DNA of 64,000 bases from Trichothermofontia sp964536415 (GCA_964536415.1 CAZHXN010000006.1:1-64000), one strand, 5' to 3'. Shown: positions 8,771 to 18,417, numbered from the stretch's first letter. Notes: generated from the letters alone by a model not told the origin. Made by a program: numbers and translations.

Positions 8771-10094
8771 TCGGGAGTCTGGGGATGCGGGGCGCAACCG
8801 CAGTGAACGGATTTACCATGATCCCCTGCATGGGGCGATCGTCCTGGATGCCCGTGACCCGACCGAGGCACTCCTGATTCGGCTGATCGACACGCCTGCC
8901 TTCCAGCGGTTACGGCGGATTCGGCAACTGGGACCCGCCAACCTCACATTTCACGGGGCGGAGATGTCCCGCTTTACCCACTCGCTGGGGGTGATGGCCA
9001 TTACCCGACGGGCCTTTGATCGCCTTGCCCAGCACAATCCGGTCCTGAAACCCTACCGAGCCGTTGTCCTGGTGGCTGCCCTGCTGCACGATATTGGGCA
9101 CGGTCCCTTTAGCCACACCAGCGAGGAGATCTTTGGGAACCATCATGAACAGTGGACCGAGCGGATTCTGGGCGAGTCGGCTCCGGTGCGGCAATTACTG
9201 GATGCCCATGACCCGGATCTGCTTACCCAGGTCAAGCAGGTCTACCGACACCAGCATCCGGTGCCCCTGATCTGGCAACTGGTCTCCAGTCAACTCGACT
9301 GTGATCGCCTGGACTACCTGCTGCGGGATAGCTATTTTACCGGCGCGTCCTATGGGACCCTGGATCTCGATCGCCTGCTGCTGGCGATGAACTTTGATCC
9401 CCTCACCCAGCAATTGGTGGTGGCCCGCAAGGGTTTGACGGCGGTGGAGCATTATCTGCTGGTGCGCTACCTGATGTATGCCCAGGTGTATAACCATCCC
9501 AAAAACATTGCGGCGCACTGGGGCCTGGAGCAGGTCTTCCAACGGGCACGGGAATTACTGGCCCCCGGTGTTACCCCCCAGCCGCCCTTTGTCGATGACA
9601 CGATGCGGGTCTGGCTGACCGAACCGATGGCCCGATTGCCCCTGGCCCAGTATCTCGCCGCCGATGATGAGGTTTTTAGCTATCACCTGCATCGGTGGTA
9701 CCATGACGCGGACCCCATTCTGGCGGATCTGGCCCGTCGCCTGCGCGATCGCGATCTGCTCAAAGCCCTTGACGTAACGGATCTAGGGGAAGCGGGTGCC
9801 CAGGCCCTTTACCAAATGGCCCAGGACCACTGGCAACAGCAGGGCCATCCACCCCAGTACTGCCTGGGTTTGCGCGTTTCCCACCAGCGGGGTTACAGCC
9901 TGTACCAACGGGGGATTAAGTTACTGACCGCCGATGGCCTTCAGGAAATTAGCCATGCTTCACCCCTGGTCCAAACCCTGATTCAACCCTATCGGCGGCT
10001 GTGGCTGATCTATCCGCGATCGCTCACGGCTTCGATCCAGCAGTGGCGACGGCAGTGGTTGCACGGTGGGCATAGCGACATGAACTCTTATTAA
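8760..10094 (+). CDS. HD-domain phosphohydrolase (dNTPase-like)
   Basis: A 444-residue protein with an HD domain near the N-terminus: RIYHDPLHGAIVLD, FTHSLGVMAITRRAF, LLHDIGHGPFSHTSE and SSQLDCDRLDYLLRDS supply the H...HD...D metal ligands. This is the YdhJ/SAMHD1-like superfamily, which hydrolyses dNTPs or related nucleotides. The start is GTG 8760, overlapping the end of ctpA by 11 bp, suggesting translational coupling. The C-terminal half (from about 300) is helical and less conserved. The substrate cannot be assigned from sequence. Confidence 0.85.
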   Translation: MPPDRESGDAGRNRSERIYHDPLHGAIVLDARDPTEALLIRLIDTPAFQRLRRIRQLGPANLTFHGAEMSRFTHSLGVMAITRRAFDRLAQHNPVLKPYRAVVLVAALLHDIGHGPFSHTSEEIFGNHHEQWTERILGESAPVRQLLDAHDPDLLTQVKQVYRHQHPVPLIWQLVSSQLDCDRLDYLLRDSYFTGASYGTLDLDRLLLAMNFDPLTQQLVVARKGLTAVEHYLLVRYLMYAQVYNHPKNIAAHWGLEQVFQRARELLAPGVTPQPPFVDDTMRVWLTEPMARLPLAQYLAADDEVFSYHLHRWYHDADPILADLARRLRDRDLLKALDVTDLGEAGAQALYQMAQDHWQQQGHPPQYCLGLRVSHQRGYSLYQRGIKLLTADGLQEISHASPLVQTLIQPYRRLWLIYPRSLTASIQQWRRQWLHGGHSDMNSY

Positions 10095-10167
10095 CTCTGC
10101 TCTGGCCTCTAGGAAACTACTGAGTATTCGTGATAAAAATGGAGTCACGTTACGAGGCAGTGGTGGT

Positions 10168-13100
10168 GTGATGGTGCAATGGTCAAAATGGTGCCTCAGG
10201 ACTGGCGTGGTGGTGTTTGCAACGCTGTTCCCCCTCGGCAATACGGATGCAAACGAGCTTGATCTTTCCCTGGCTTCAGACTCCAATCCCGACTTAACCC
10301 AGGCGGCGGTCCAGCGGGTTGAGGATTTGCCCGTCATAACCACAACCGTACCGGAGAATTTTGCGCCGCTCTTTACGCCACGCGTGGGGGTGCGCTCCAG
10401 TACCGCTGAAGCGGGGGGGAATCCGTTCTCGGTGATTGAAGGCTTTGTGCCCCTCGCCCAAAGTCGGGGTCGCGATCTGCTCTTCATGGAAGGTCGCCAA
10501 TTCTATGATCTGGCCGAAGGAACCGCAGGGCGTAATTTCGTGCTGGGGTATCGGACCTATGATGCGAAGAACGATCGTGTCTGGGGGGGCTATGTTGCCT
10601 ATGACAATCGCGACACGGGCAATAGTCTGTTCGATCAAGTGGGGGTAGGTCTCGAAAGTATTGGCAAAAACTGGGATCTGCGGGTGAATGGGTATTTACC
10701 GATCGGGAATACCCGCGATCAAGTTTTGGAGGTCTACGCCAGTGGGGGCCAGTTCCAGGGGAATTCCCTGCTGGTGGAGCGGGCGCGGGTATTTGAATCG
10801 GCCCTGGGCGGGTTTGATGCGGAAGTCGGAACCCCTCTGGCCCGGTGGGATACTGGTCAACTCAAGGGCTATGCCGGGGTTTACTATCTCAGTGGCAGCC
10901 TCGGTGGCAGCGGCAGCAGCGATACGGTAGGGCTACGGGGACGGTTGCAAGCGCAGATCAATGACTTGACGGCGGTGGGGCTGACCCTGGAGCAGGATGA
11001 TTTGTTCGACACACGGGCGATCGTCAATGTGGGGCTGACCTTCCAGCAAACGCCCAAGGGCCGAGGCGATCGCAATCTAGAAATTTCCCCGGTGATTGCC
11101 AGCTTGGGGAGTCGGGTCCAGCGCAGTAGTAGCATTGCCGTCAATAGTGACATTACCCAGGATGTGACGATCGCCCGCAATCCCGACACCGGGCAACCCC
11201 TGACCTTCCGCCATGTGGATTTGGGTAATGGCACGGGAACAGGCACAATTGAGCACCCCTTCGGTAATCTAGAGACAGCCCTCGCGGCGGCGAAGCCAGG
11301 AGATATTGTGCGGGTGGGAGCCGCCACGGATGCCATCCTCGGTGAGTTGCGCATTCCTGATCGGGTGAACCTGGTTGCCGCGTCAATGCCCACCGCCGTT
11401 CGCACGCGCCAAGCTGCACGGGTGGCGTTACCCAGGGCGGCGAATACGGGCCGGATCACGGTGAATGGGCCGGTGACCCTGGAAAGCAACGGTACCGTTT
11501 CCGGGTTGATTATCAATGCCAATAATAATCATGGGGTGATTGGGAATAACGTCACAGGGGTGGCCTCGGTGGTGGATAACACCATCAATGTGACGGGCGA
11601 GTTTGACGGGATTAACATCACCAATACCAGCGGTTCGGTTGACTTGACCATTGCCCGGAATGAAATCAATGGCGGTCGCAATGGGATTTTTATTAACACG
11701 AAAGAAGGTGCCGAGGCAACGGTCACTGTAGCCGATAACCGGATTCAAGATACGCGGGGGTCTGGGATTTTCTTCCGGATCGAAGGTGACTCACGGGTTA
11801 ATGCCACCATTGAACGGAATACGGTCCTGCGGAATCAGGGCCTCGTGCCCCAGGATGGCGGGTTGCGGTTTGGGATTTTTAATAGCGCGATCGGGAACGC
11901 GATCGTGCAAGACAATACCTTTAACAACAACCGCAGTCATGGGATGTTTGTTGGCTCCCAAGCCAATGGCCAACTGACGGCTACCTTCACCAATAACACC
12001 GCCAATAACAACCTGGGTAACGGCCTCTTTTTCGGTGCGGAACAGAATAGCGTGGCCAGTGCCACGATCGTGGGCAACACGACCCATAACAATCAACTGA
12101 ATCCGGCCTTGGGTGCATTTCCCACGGGACATGGGCTGGCAGTGGGGTCACAAAATGACGGGCAAACCCGCGCCACGATCGCCAACAACACGGCCAACAA
12201 TAACGCCAGCAATGGCATTTTTGTCTTTGCCCAACCCGGTGCCACTGATCCGGATGCGCCCCCGCCGCGACCCCTGACGACGGCGGATGTCCTGAACAAC
12301 ACGGTCTATGACTCCGGGTTAGGGGGGATTATCCTGAATAACGCCACGGGGCGGATGACGATCGCGGATAATCGGGTACAAAATATCGGCGGGCCAGCGG
12401 GGAATGGGATTGCTATTTTCGGCTTTGGTGGGTTGATTGACCTGGATATTCGGAATAATACCGTTGAAGATACGACTGGTGTTGGGATTGGGATTTTTAG
12501 TCGCAATCAGGTGCAGACGATCGCCCGTGTGGATAACAACACCACCCGCAATAGTGTCGGCTCTGGGATTCGCTTTTTCACCTTTGATGATGCCCAGGTT
12601 ACGCCCATTGTGACTAATAACGATCTGCGGGGAAATCAGGCCCTTGTGGGTCAGGATGGGGCGATTCGGATTGGGACGTTTAATCGCGGTCAAGTGACGC
12701 CCACCGTGGTTGGGAATACGATTCGCGATAATACCAGTAATGGCATCTTTATGGGCGGGGAGGATGAGGCCCGTGTGAATGCGGTAATCCGCGAGAACCG
12801 GGTCATTAACAATACGGGCAATGGCGTTTTCTTTGGCTCCCAAAACCAAAGTGAACAGCGTGGGTTGATTATCGATAATTTTGTGACCGGACAAAAGATC
12901 AATACGGCAGTGCCCAACTTTCCCACTGGTCACGGTATTTTCTTTGGTTCACAAGGGAATGGCCGTGCCTTTGGGACGATCGCGGATAACGAGATTACCA
13001 ATAATGAGAGTAATGGTATTTTCACCTTCGTCTCAAATACAGGGTTTGGGGAAGCCAGTATTCTCAATAATGAAATTCGCAATAATGCCCGCAGTGGAAT

Positions 13101-13635
13101 TGAAGTGAATATTGGTTTGAACCCAGTACCGATTAGCTTCCCTGAAGGCAGCGAACCGCCACCTTTACCTGAACCTGGGACGTTCCAGGGTAACTTTACG
13201 ATCGCCGATAACGACATTTCTGGGAATCCCGGCGCGGGGCCACCGAGTCAAGGCGGAGCCGGGATTGTGCTGCTCACGTTTAATAATGCCTTGGTGCAGG
13301 CGATCGTCGAAAATAATCGGGTCATTAACTACAATGGCGTTGCTCCAAACGCTGTAGCTGGCGGTTTAGGACTCCTAGCATTTGATGATTCCCAGATTAA
13401 TGCACGGGTTCGGTTTAATGAACTCATGGAAAACTCCGCCAAACCCCAATTTAATGCAATTTCTTTGAATCGGAGCCAGTTCTGCCTAGCCCTAGAAAAC
13501 AATCGTAGCGATACAACCTACGCCCTGAGTCAGGTGGAAGATAGCCAATTCCAGGCCCAAATTAGTGGCAACCGTGGCCCCCGAATTGTCCGGATGGGTA
13601 ACGTGCGATCGCTCAGTACCTGTCGTATTCCTTAA
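10168..13635 (+). CDS. Giant outer-membrane protein: inverse-autotransporter-like barrel plus beta-helix
   Basis: A 1155-residue secreted protein. Residues 1-29 are a signal peptide. Residues about 70-310 look like an intimin/invasin-type inverse-autotransporter barrel: GRDLLFMEGRQFYD, YVAYDNRDTGNSLFDQVGVG, NWDLRVNGYLPIG. A linker with HPFGNLETALAAAKPGDIVRVG then leads into a right-handed beta-helix (about 420-1110) rich in NNxxNGIFxGS repeats. The helix contains two long homologous blocks, one near 550-690 (NQGLVPQDGGLRFGIFN...) and one near 825-960 (NQALVGQDGAIRIGTFN...), implying a large internal duplication. It is probably surface-exposed, with adhesion, shielding or glycan contact as possible roles. 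GTG 10168 or the next codon, ATG 10171, is the start. A duplicate of its C-terminal module follows the stop codon in frame. Confidence 0.8.
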   Translation: MMVQWSKWCLRTGVVVFATLFPLGNTDANELDLSLASDSNPDLTQAAVQRVEDLPVITTTVPENFAPLFTPRVGVRSSTAEAGGNPFSVIEGFVPLAQSRGRDLLFMEGRQFYDLAEGTAGRNFVLGYRTYDAKNDRVWGGYVAYDNRDTGNSLFDQVGVGLESIGKNWDLRVNGYLPIGNTRDQVLEVYASGGQFQGNSLLVERARVFESALGGFDAEVGTPLARWDTGQLKGYAGVYYLSGSLGGSGSSDTVGLRGRLQAQINDLTAVGLTLEQDDLFDTRAIVNVGLTFQQTPKGRGDRNLEISPVIASLGSRVQRSSSIAVNSDITQDVTIARNPDTGQPLTFRHVDLGNGTGTGTIEHPFGNLETALAAAKPGDIVRVGAATDAILGELRIPDRVNLVAASMPTAVRTRQAARVALPRAANTGRITVNGPVTLESNGTVSGLIINANNNHGVIGNNVTGVASVVDNTINVTGEFDGINITNTSGSVDLTIARNEINGGRNGIFINTKEGAEATVTVADNRIQDTRGSGIFFRIEGDSRVNATIERNTVLRNQGLVPQDGGLRFGIFNSAIGNAIVQDNTFNNNRSHGMFVGSQANGQLTATFTNNTANNNLGNGLFFGAEQNSVASATIVGNTTHNNQLNPALGAFPTGHGLAVGSQNDGQTRATIANNTANNNASNGIFVFAQPGATDPDAPPPRPLTTADVLNNTVYDSGLGGIILNNATGRMTIADNRVQNIGGPAGNGIAIFGFGGLIDLDIRNNTVEDTTGVGIGIFSRNQVQTIARVDNNTTRNSVGSGIRFFTFDDAQVTPIVTNNDLRGNQALVGQDGAIRIGTFNRGQVTPTVVGNTIRDNTSNGIFMGGEDEARVNAVIRENRVINNTGNGVFFGSQNQSEQRGLIIDNFVTGQKINTAVPNFPTGHGIFFGSQGNGRAFGTIADNEITNNESNGIFTFVSNTGFGEASILNNEIRNNARSGIEVNIGLNPVPISFPEGSEPPPLPEPGTFQGNFTIADNDISGNPGAGPPSQGGAGIVLLTFNNALVQAIVENNRVINYNGVAPNAVAGGLGLLAFDDSQINARVRFNELMENSAKPQFNAISLNRSQFCLALENNRSDTTYALSQVEDSQFQAQISGNRGPRIVRMGNVRSLSTCRIP

Positions 13636-13740
13636 TACACAGATGACGGTCGTTTCCAAGCGGATATCCGTGGCAATTCGGGGCCGCCAGTGGTGCGTGT
13701 AGGTTGGATTTCTGGGTTGGGCAACTGTCCAACGCCTTAA
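13636..13740 (+). pseudogene. Untranslated in-frame duplicate of the preceding protein's C-terminal module
   Basis: Directly after the TAA of the beta-helix gene, the same frame stays open for 34 codons to a second TAA. It encodes DGRFQADIRGNSGPPVVRVG and then GLGNCPTP. This aligns with the true C-terminus (DSQFQAQISGNRGPRIVRMG...LSTCRIP). The tail is therefore a paralogous end module left behind by duplication or recombination, now separated by a stop codon and lacking its own start. Readthrough would add 35 residues. Confidence 0.8.
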
Positions 13741-13889
13741 GGGAGGAGGGTGCCAGGGCGATCGTCAACGACCTAGATAAGCGGTAGCAAATAATGCTGG
13801 CAATCTCAGCAAGTCGCTCAACCATCCGCTGTCTTGAATACGGTTCTTTGCCGCCAACCGTCATGCAGGGCGGGGCGATATCGCGTGTG

Positions 13890-14513
13890 TCAACTCGTGG
13901 CTAGCACCCCATTCAAGAAAATATCCGCAAGCCCCTCTGCCATCTCCTGCATCGCCTTGGGCGATGCCCCCGGTTCCATAATCGTGTCCTGGCTGAACCC
14001 CGCTACCGTAAACATCCCCAAAAACACCCGTGCCACAATCTTCGGGTTCATCCGCCGATAAACCCCCCGATCCATTGCTGTTTGAAAAAAGGCTTCCGCC
14101 ACATCCATCATCTTGTCAATCACCTCCTTTTGGATGCGATCGCGCAGGTCGGGATGGAACTGGGACTCCATAAAACACACCTTCAGCAAATCGGCATTTT
14201 CGCGTAAATGGAGCATGCGGCGATGCATCACCTTTGCCACTGCCTTATAACTGCCCATCTCACTCAATTCTGTCAACAAATCCGTGAGAATCTCCACCCA
14301 GCCCTGGGTCACCACCTCAACCAGGATGGCTTTCTTATTCGTAAAATGCCGGAATAACGTTCCCTCCGCCACCCCTGCTGCCTGAGCCAGATCCCGCGTC
14401 GTGGTGCCGTCATACCCTTGATTGGCAAACAACCGACGGGCAGAGAGTAAAATCCGGGTGCGGGTTTCGGCCTCGTGAGGTGGGGCCGGGGCATAGCTAC
14501 GGCTGGGAAGCAT
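13890..14513 (-). CDS. TetR/AcrR-family transcriptional regulator
   Basis: A 207-residue regulator. The N-terminal TetR helix-turn-helix reads TRTRILLSARRLFANQGYDGTTTRDLAQAAGVAEGTLFRHFTNK (about residues 18-62). The remainder is an all-helical ligand and dimer domain ending LADIFLNGVLATS. TetR proteins usually repress an adjacent or divergent operon until they bind a small hydrophobic ligand. No efflux or lipid gene lies immediately divergent, so the target is unknown. ATG 14513 is chosen; GTG two codons upstream is possible. The 190 bp upstream hold no gene. Confidence 0.9.
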   Translation of the reverse strand: MLPSRSYAPAPPHEAETRTRILLSARRLFANQGYDGTTTRDLAQAAGVAEGTLFRHFTNKKAILVEVVTQGWVEILTDLLTELSEMGSYKAVAKVMHRRMLHLRENADLLKVCFMESQFHPDLRDRIQKEVIDKMMDVAEAFFQTAMDRGVYRRMNPKIVARVFLGMFTVAGFSQDTIMEPGASPKAMQEMAEGLADIFLNGVLATS

Positions 14514-14709
14514 GAGCACTCACTCTAACTCGTAGCGATTATTGTGCCCTAGAAAACCAACGATCGCCCCCAAATTTTCACATGACTACAGATTCTCCCT
14601 TCACATTTCGACATCAAATCCAATCTTGACCTGCTCGGATTTGTCCTCTTGACCCATGTCCTAGTCTGGAGCCTCAAAACCCTTGACCGGATGCCCCGTC
14701 CACCAACCC

Positions 14710-15729
14710 CTAAGCAGAGATTTCAGGCGATGATTCCCTGGGGATCAACGCTAATACGGTGGGCAAATCTACATTCCCCCCACTGATGATCACCCCAATC
14801 CGTCCTTGCATTCTGGGGATCTTATGATGCAGCAAAGCGGCGGTTGCCAAGGCCCCCGTGGGTTCTACGACTAACTTGAGACGTTGCCACAAAAAGAACA
14901 GGGCTGCCACAATTTCTTCCTCGCTAACCGTCACCATTTCATCCACTAAATGCAGCACGATCGGGAAGGTAATTTTCCCTAGGGAAGGGGTCCGCGCTCC
15001 ATCCGCGATTGTGTCGGGGTTGGTTACGGTTTGGAGGGTTTTGCTATAGAAAGATCGGGTGGCATCATCTGCCCGACTGGGTTCGACGCCCACCACGCGA
15101 CAGTGCGGGGATAGCGTTTTCGCTGCGATCGCTGCTCCCGACAGCAACCCGCCTCCCCCACAACCCACCAACAGCCAATCTAACTCACCAACAACTTCGA
15201 GCAACTCCTTCGTCGCCGTGCCTTGTCCTGCCACCACAGGACCGTAATCATAGGGGGGAATGATGGTTAATCCTTGCGTCTGAGCGATCGTGGCCGCTAG
15301 CCGCTCGCGGGTGGTTTGATTGCGATCGTAGGGAATAATGGTAGCCCCATAGCTCGCGGTTGCAACCCGTTTCACGGCAGGGGCATCCTGGGGCATGATC
15401 ACGGTTGTGGCAATGCCGAGTAGGTGACCCGCCAGGGCGATCGCCTGGGCATGGTTGCCGGAGGAATAGGTTAACACCCCCCGTTGTTTTGCAGCGTCCG
15501 ACAATTGCGCGAGCGCATTAAAAGCCCCCCGAAACTTAAACGATCCCGTGCGTTGGAAGTTTTCGCACTTAAAGAACACCTCAGCACCGGTGAGTTGATT
15601 AACCGTGCGTGAGGTCATCACCGGGGTGAGGTTGGTTTGACCCGCCAGCCGTTGCGCTGCCATTACCAAATCGGCATAGGTTACAGGAAGATCGGTCACG
15701 CAGGTACTCAGGATATTGCTAGAGCACAT
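14710..15729 (-). CDS. Threonine/serine dehydratase-type PLP enzyme
   Basis: A 339-residue fold-type II PLP enzyme. The PLP lysine lies in GSFKFRGAFNAL, phosphate binding in GCGGGGLLSGAA, and the substrate loop in YSSGNHAQAIALAG. The length without a regulatory ACT domain fits catabolic threonine ammonia-lyase, serine racemase or threo-3-hydroxyaspartate dehydratase rather than full-length IlvA. It probably deaminates threonine or serine to oxoacids in the cytoplasm. ATG 15729 (MCSSN) is chosen because the longer frame overlaps the sensor kinase gene. It lies 62 bp downstream of that kinase on the same strand. Confidence 0.88.
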   Translation of the reverse strand: MCSSNILSTCVTDLPVTYADLVMAAQRLAGQTNLTPVMTSRTVNQLTGAEVFFKCENFQRTGSFKFRGAFNALAQLSDAAKQRGVLTYSSGNHAQAIALAGHLLGIATTVIMPQDAPAVKRVATASYGATIIPYDRNQTTRERLAATIAQTQGLTIIPPYDYGPVVAGQGTATKELLEVVGELDWLLVGCGGGGLLSGAAIAAKTLSPHCRVVGVEPSRADDATRSFYSKTLQTVTNPDTIADGARTPSLGKITFPIVLHLVDEMVTVSEEEIVAALFFLWQRLKLVVEPTGALATAALLHHKIPRMQGRIGVIISGGNVDLPTVLALIPRESSPEISA

Positions 15730-15791
15730 GATATTGAGGGAAGAGGGAAGAGGGAAGAGAAGGTAATCTTGGGCTTCTGCTTTTTTTCTGG

Positions 15792-17225
15792 CTAGGCTCC
15801 AGATCGCACGACTGGGAACCAAATGGTTACGGTCGTCCCTTGATGGGGCACGCTGGTAATCTGGATTTGGCCGTGATGGTTGGCGACGATCGCTTGGGCG
15901 ATCGCTAAGCCTAGGCCCGATCCGGCGGCGTTACTGTGACGACGGGCTGGATCGGCTCGGTAGAAACGGTCAAAGACCTGGGGCAGGGCGTCTGGGGGAA
16001 TGCCAATACCTGTATCCTGGATCGTGACTTTCAGGGCTGTTTCCAGATGGCGACCCAGGGGATGGTTAGCCTCAGGGGTTAGGGTAACGGTGACCTGACC
16101 ACCGGCGGGGGTATATTGAACGCTATTGCTAATCACGTTGGTAAATAGGCGGACCAGTTGATCGCGATCGCCTTGGATGCAGTCCCTGACCACTGCGGAT
16201 TCACCTTGGCGGGTTGGGTCGGACGTTACGTCAGGCATCCAAATGAGGGTTAGCCCCTGTGTCTGGGCGATCGCCTGTTGCTCGGCCATCACCTCTGCCA
16301 ATACTTGTTCCAGATCGACGGCATCTCGACGGGGTTGCACGATGCCGCTATCCTGACGGGCCAGGAACAGCAGATCATCCACTAGACGACCGAGGCGACG
16401 GGTGAGGCGTTCAACCACTTGGAATTGCTGGCGTTGCACTTGGGGGTCTGGGTCTGGGTCAGCGAGGGCCACTTGGACATTGGTTTGAATCAGGGCGATC
16501 GGGGTGCGCAGTTCGTGGGAGGCATCGGCTGTAAACTGCTTGAGCCGGTGGTAGGAGGCCCGGATCGGCTCCATCGCCAGCCCAGAGAGCAACCAGCCGA
16601 TCGCCGCCACCGCCCCCACCATTACCGCTGTTCCCAAACTTAAATCCAGCATTAACCGTCGGGTGGGTTTCGTCACCTCAAACCAGGGATGACTCACCCG
16701 CAAATAGCCCAATCGGGTGTGGCCAATCTCCACGGGCACTGTCACCTGACGCAACAGCAGGGGGGGGGCAGGGCCACTGTCCGTAGCCACTGCCGGTGGC
16801 GGGAAACTGAAGGCAGGGGGGTGGGGCGTTGCTAGCATGGGCACATGGCGGGGAATGGCAATGGTTTCTCCTGCGCGGTTGACGTGTAGGGGAATGTCCA
16901 GGGGTTCAGTAAAGGTAGACCAGCGCAACACCCCATCGGCATCGAACCACTCTAGATCGATATGATCGTCGTCCAGCGCCTCGGTATTGCGGCGAAAACT
17001 GGCTTCGACATTCACCTGCAAAGCACTCCCTTCCCGATGCGGATTCACGGGTTCGATCACCAGCGATCGCGTCACGACTTCAACCACATGGTTCAGGGTG
17101 TCATCCATGCGATCGACCAGTGTGGCCCGGACATAGCCATAAAACCCACTGGCAAATAGGAGCAACAGTACCGCTGTGACAGCGGTATACCAGAGGGCAA
17201 GGCGACGGCGAGTGGCTTGAAACAT
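15792..17225 (-). CDS. Sensor histidine kinase (RppB/NrsS-like architecture)
   Basis: A 477-residue membrane kinase: TM1 about 10-32, an extracytoplasmic sensor of about 160 residues, TM2 about 198-220, HisKA with ASHELRTPIALI (phospho-acceptor His), and an ATPase domain with NVISNSVQYTP (N box), DTGIGIPPDALPQVFDRFYR (G1/F) and GSGLGLAIAQAI (G2). The N-terminal pattern and DDDHIDLEWFDADG in the sensor recall the cyanobacterial RppB/NrsS metal and redox kinases. No response regulator gene is adjacent. It starts at ATG 17225, divergent to the riboswitch-controlled cobalt importer, which hints at but does not prove a metal-related signal. Confidence 0.9.
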   Translation of the reverse strand: MFQATRRRLALWYTAVTAVLLLLFASGFYGYVRATLVDRMDDTLNHVVEVVTRSLVIEPVNPHREGSALQVNVEASFRRNTEALDDDHIDLEWFDADGVLRWSTFTEPLDIPLHVNRAGETIAIPRHVPMLATPHPPAFSFPPPAVATDSGPAPPLLLRQVTVPVEIGHTRLGYLRVSHPWFEVTKPTRRLMLDLSLGTAVMVGAVAAIGWLLSGLAMEPIRASYHRLKQFTADASHELRTPIALIQTNVQVALADPDPDPQVQRQQFQVVERLTRRLGRLVDDLLFLARQDSGIVQPRRDAVDLEQVLAEVMAEQQAIAQTQGLTLIWMPDVTSDPTRQGESAVVRDCIQGDRDQLVRLFTNVISNSVQYTPAGGQVTVTLTPEANHPLGRHLETALKVTIQDTGIGIPPDALPQVFDRFYRADPARRHSNAAGSGLGLAIAQAIVANHHGQIQITSVPHQGTTVTIWFPVVRSGA

Positions 17226-17284
17226 CGTCGAATCTTATCGTCCAGAATCGTCCAGACCAAGGGTGCTACACTTGGGGATGACAT

Positions 17285-17505
17285 CGGTTCCGACGGGGAG
17301 CAGCCGTCGGAGGTAACGGGGAAAATCCGGTGCAAATCCGGTGCTGTCCCGCAACTGTAATCCAGTTTTGGCAACCGATTGGGCACTAGAGTCGTGGTTT
17401 GCGGCAGAGGGGCTGTCCCTCACTCTATTTAAACGCACCCAGCCGCCAACTTCTCTTGAGTCCCTGATCGCCAAAATGGTTAAGTCAGGATGCCCGCCGA
17501 TGGGA
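17285..17505 (+). promoter_or_regulatory. Cobalamin (B12) riboswitch upstream of cbiM
   Basis: This leader contains the conserved cobalamin-riboswitch core: a CCGACGG-GGAGCAG-CCGTCGG hairpin, then GGGGAAAATCCGGTGCAAAT, GTGCTGTCCCGCAACTGTAA (B12-box region) and the closing GTCAGGATGCCCGCC. It lies immediately upstream of cbiM. In this class, adenosylcobalamin binding lowers expression of the downstream genes. The segment GATGGGAGGACCATC after the aptamer and the GAGGT ribosome site (17530-17534) could form the expression platform. Edges are approximate. Confidence 0.95.
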
Positions 17506-17538
17506 GGACCATCCATTCATCTCATCTGCGAGGTACAG

Positions 17539-18417
17539 ATGGAAACGCATCAATCTGATTCCGAGTATCCCTGGTCAGACGCTTCTGCGCTGGAAGCCGC
17601 TTCGCTTGTCCGTTCCCTATCCCCCCGACAGCGGTGCAGCAATACACGATGGGGTCGCCAATGGCACCGCTTGCGCCTGTTAGCAGCGATGGCCGGGCTG
17701 AGTGCTTATCTTGTCTTCGGTACCGCTCAACCAGCCCAGGCAATGCACATTATGGAGGGCTTTCTACCCGTGCAATGGGCGTTGGGGTGGTGGCTAGTGT
17801 CCCTCCCCTTCTTTGCCTGGGGGGTGCGATCGCTGACCCGCATCACGCGCCAGCAGCCTGAACTTAAATTATTACTGGGCTTAGCGGGGGCCTTTAGCTT
17901 TGTCCTGTCCGCCCTCAAATTGCCCTCGGTCACCGGTAGTTGCTCCCACCCAACGGGTATGGGCCTAGGTACGGTTCTGTTTGGACCGGGGGTGATGACG
18001 GTATTGGGCAGTCTGGTGCTGCTTTTCCAGGCGGTGCTCCTGGCTCACGGTGGCTTGACAACGCTGGGGGCCAATGTTTTTTCAATGGCGATCGTTGGCC
18101 CCTGGGTTGCCTATGGGGTCTATCACCTGCTAAGCAGGCTAAATCACCCGAAATGGGCAATTTTCCTAGCGGCTGCCCTGGGCGATCTGGTGACCTATGT
18201 GGTCACCTCCCTACAACTTGCCCTTGCCTTTCCCGCAGCCAGTGGTGGCATCATGGCCGCTTTTTTGAAGTTTGCCGGTATTTTTGCCATCACCCAGATC
18301 CCCCTTGCCATCAGTGAAGGCTTATTGACCCTCCTGGTCTGGAACTGGTTACAAGCCTATGCCCAAACGGAACTCAAATTGCTCAACTCACTGCCATCTC
18401 AGGAGGTATCCCACTGA
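17539..18417 (+). CDS. cbiM: Cobalt ECF transporter S component CbiM
   Basis: A 292-residue membrane protein, the metal-binding subunit of the CbiMNQO energy-coupling-factor importer. After an N-terminal extension and signal-like helix ending AQPAQA comes MHIMEGFLPVQWALGWW. In this family the exposed N-terminal Met-His coordinates Co2+. The seven-helix body includes KLPSVTGSCSHPTGMGLG and HGGLTTLGANVFSMA. ATG 17539 has a GAGGT ribosome site and lies just beyond the riboswitch; any longer frame would run through the aptamer and is rejected. It is translationally coupled to cbiN (one-base overlap). Confidence 0.95.
   Translation: METHQSDSEYPWSDASALEAASLVRSLSPRQRCSNTRWGRQWHRLRLLAAMAGLSAYLVFGTAQPAQAMHIMEGFLPVQWALGWWLVSLPFFAWGVRSLTRITRQQPELKLLLGLAGAFSFVLSALKLPSVTGSCSHPTGMGLGTVLFGPGVMTVLGSLVLLFQAVLLAHGGLTTLGANVFSMAIVGPWVAYGVYHLLSRLNHPKWAIFLAAALGDLVTYVVTSLQLALAFPAASGGIMAAFLKFAGIFAITQIPLAISEGLLTLLVWNWLQAYAQTELKLLNSLPSQEVSH

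Noticed and set aside
10884..11522. 212-codon open frame opposite the beta-helix gene
   Set aside because: It arises from the repetitive coding sequence of the opposite strand and shows no family features.
15730..15822. Longer start for the PLP dehydratase
   Set aside because: It overlaps the 3' end of the sensor kinase gene; residues before MCSSN do not match the family.
17341..17538. Upstream extension of the cbiM reading frame
   Set aside because: It would translate the cobalamin riboswitch. ATG 17539 has a ribosome site and gives a normal CbiM.
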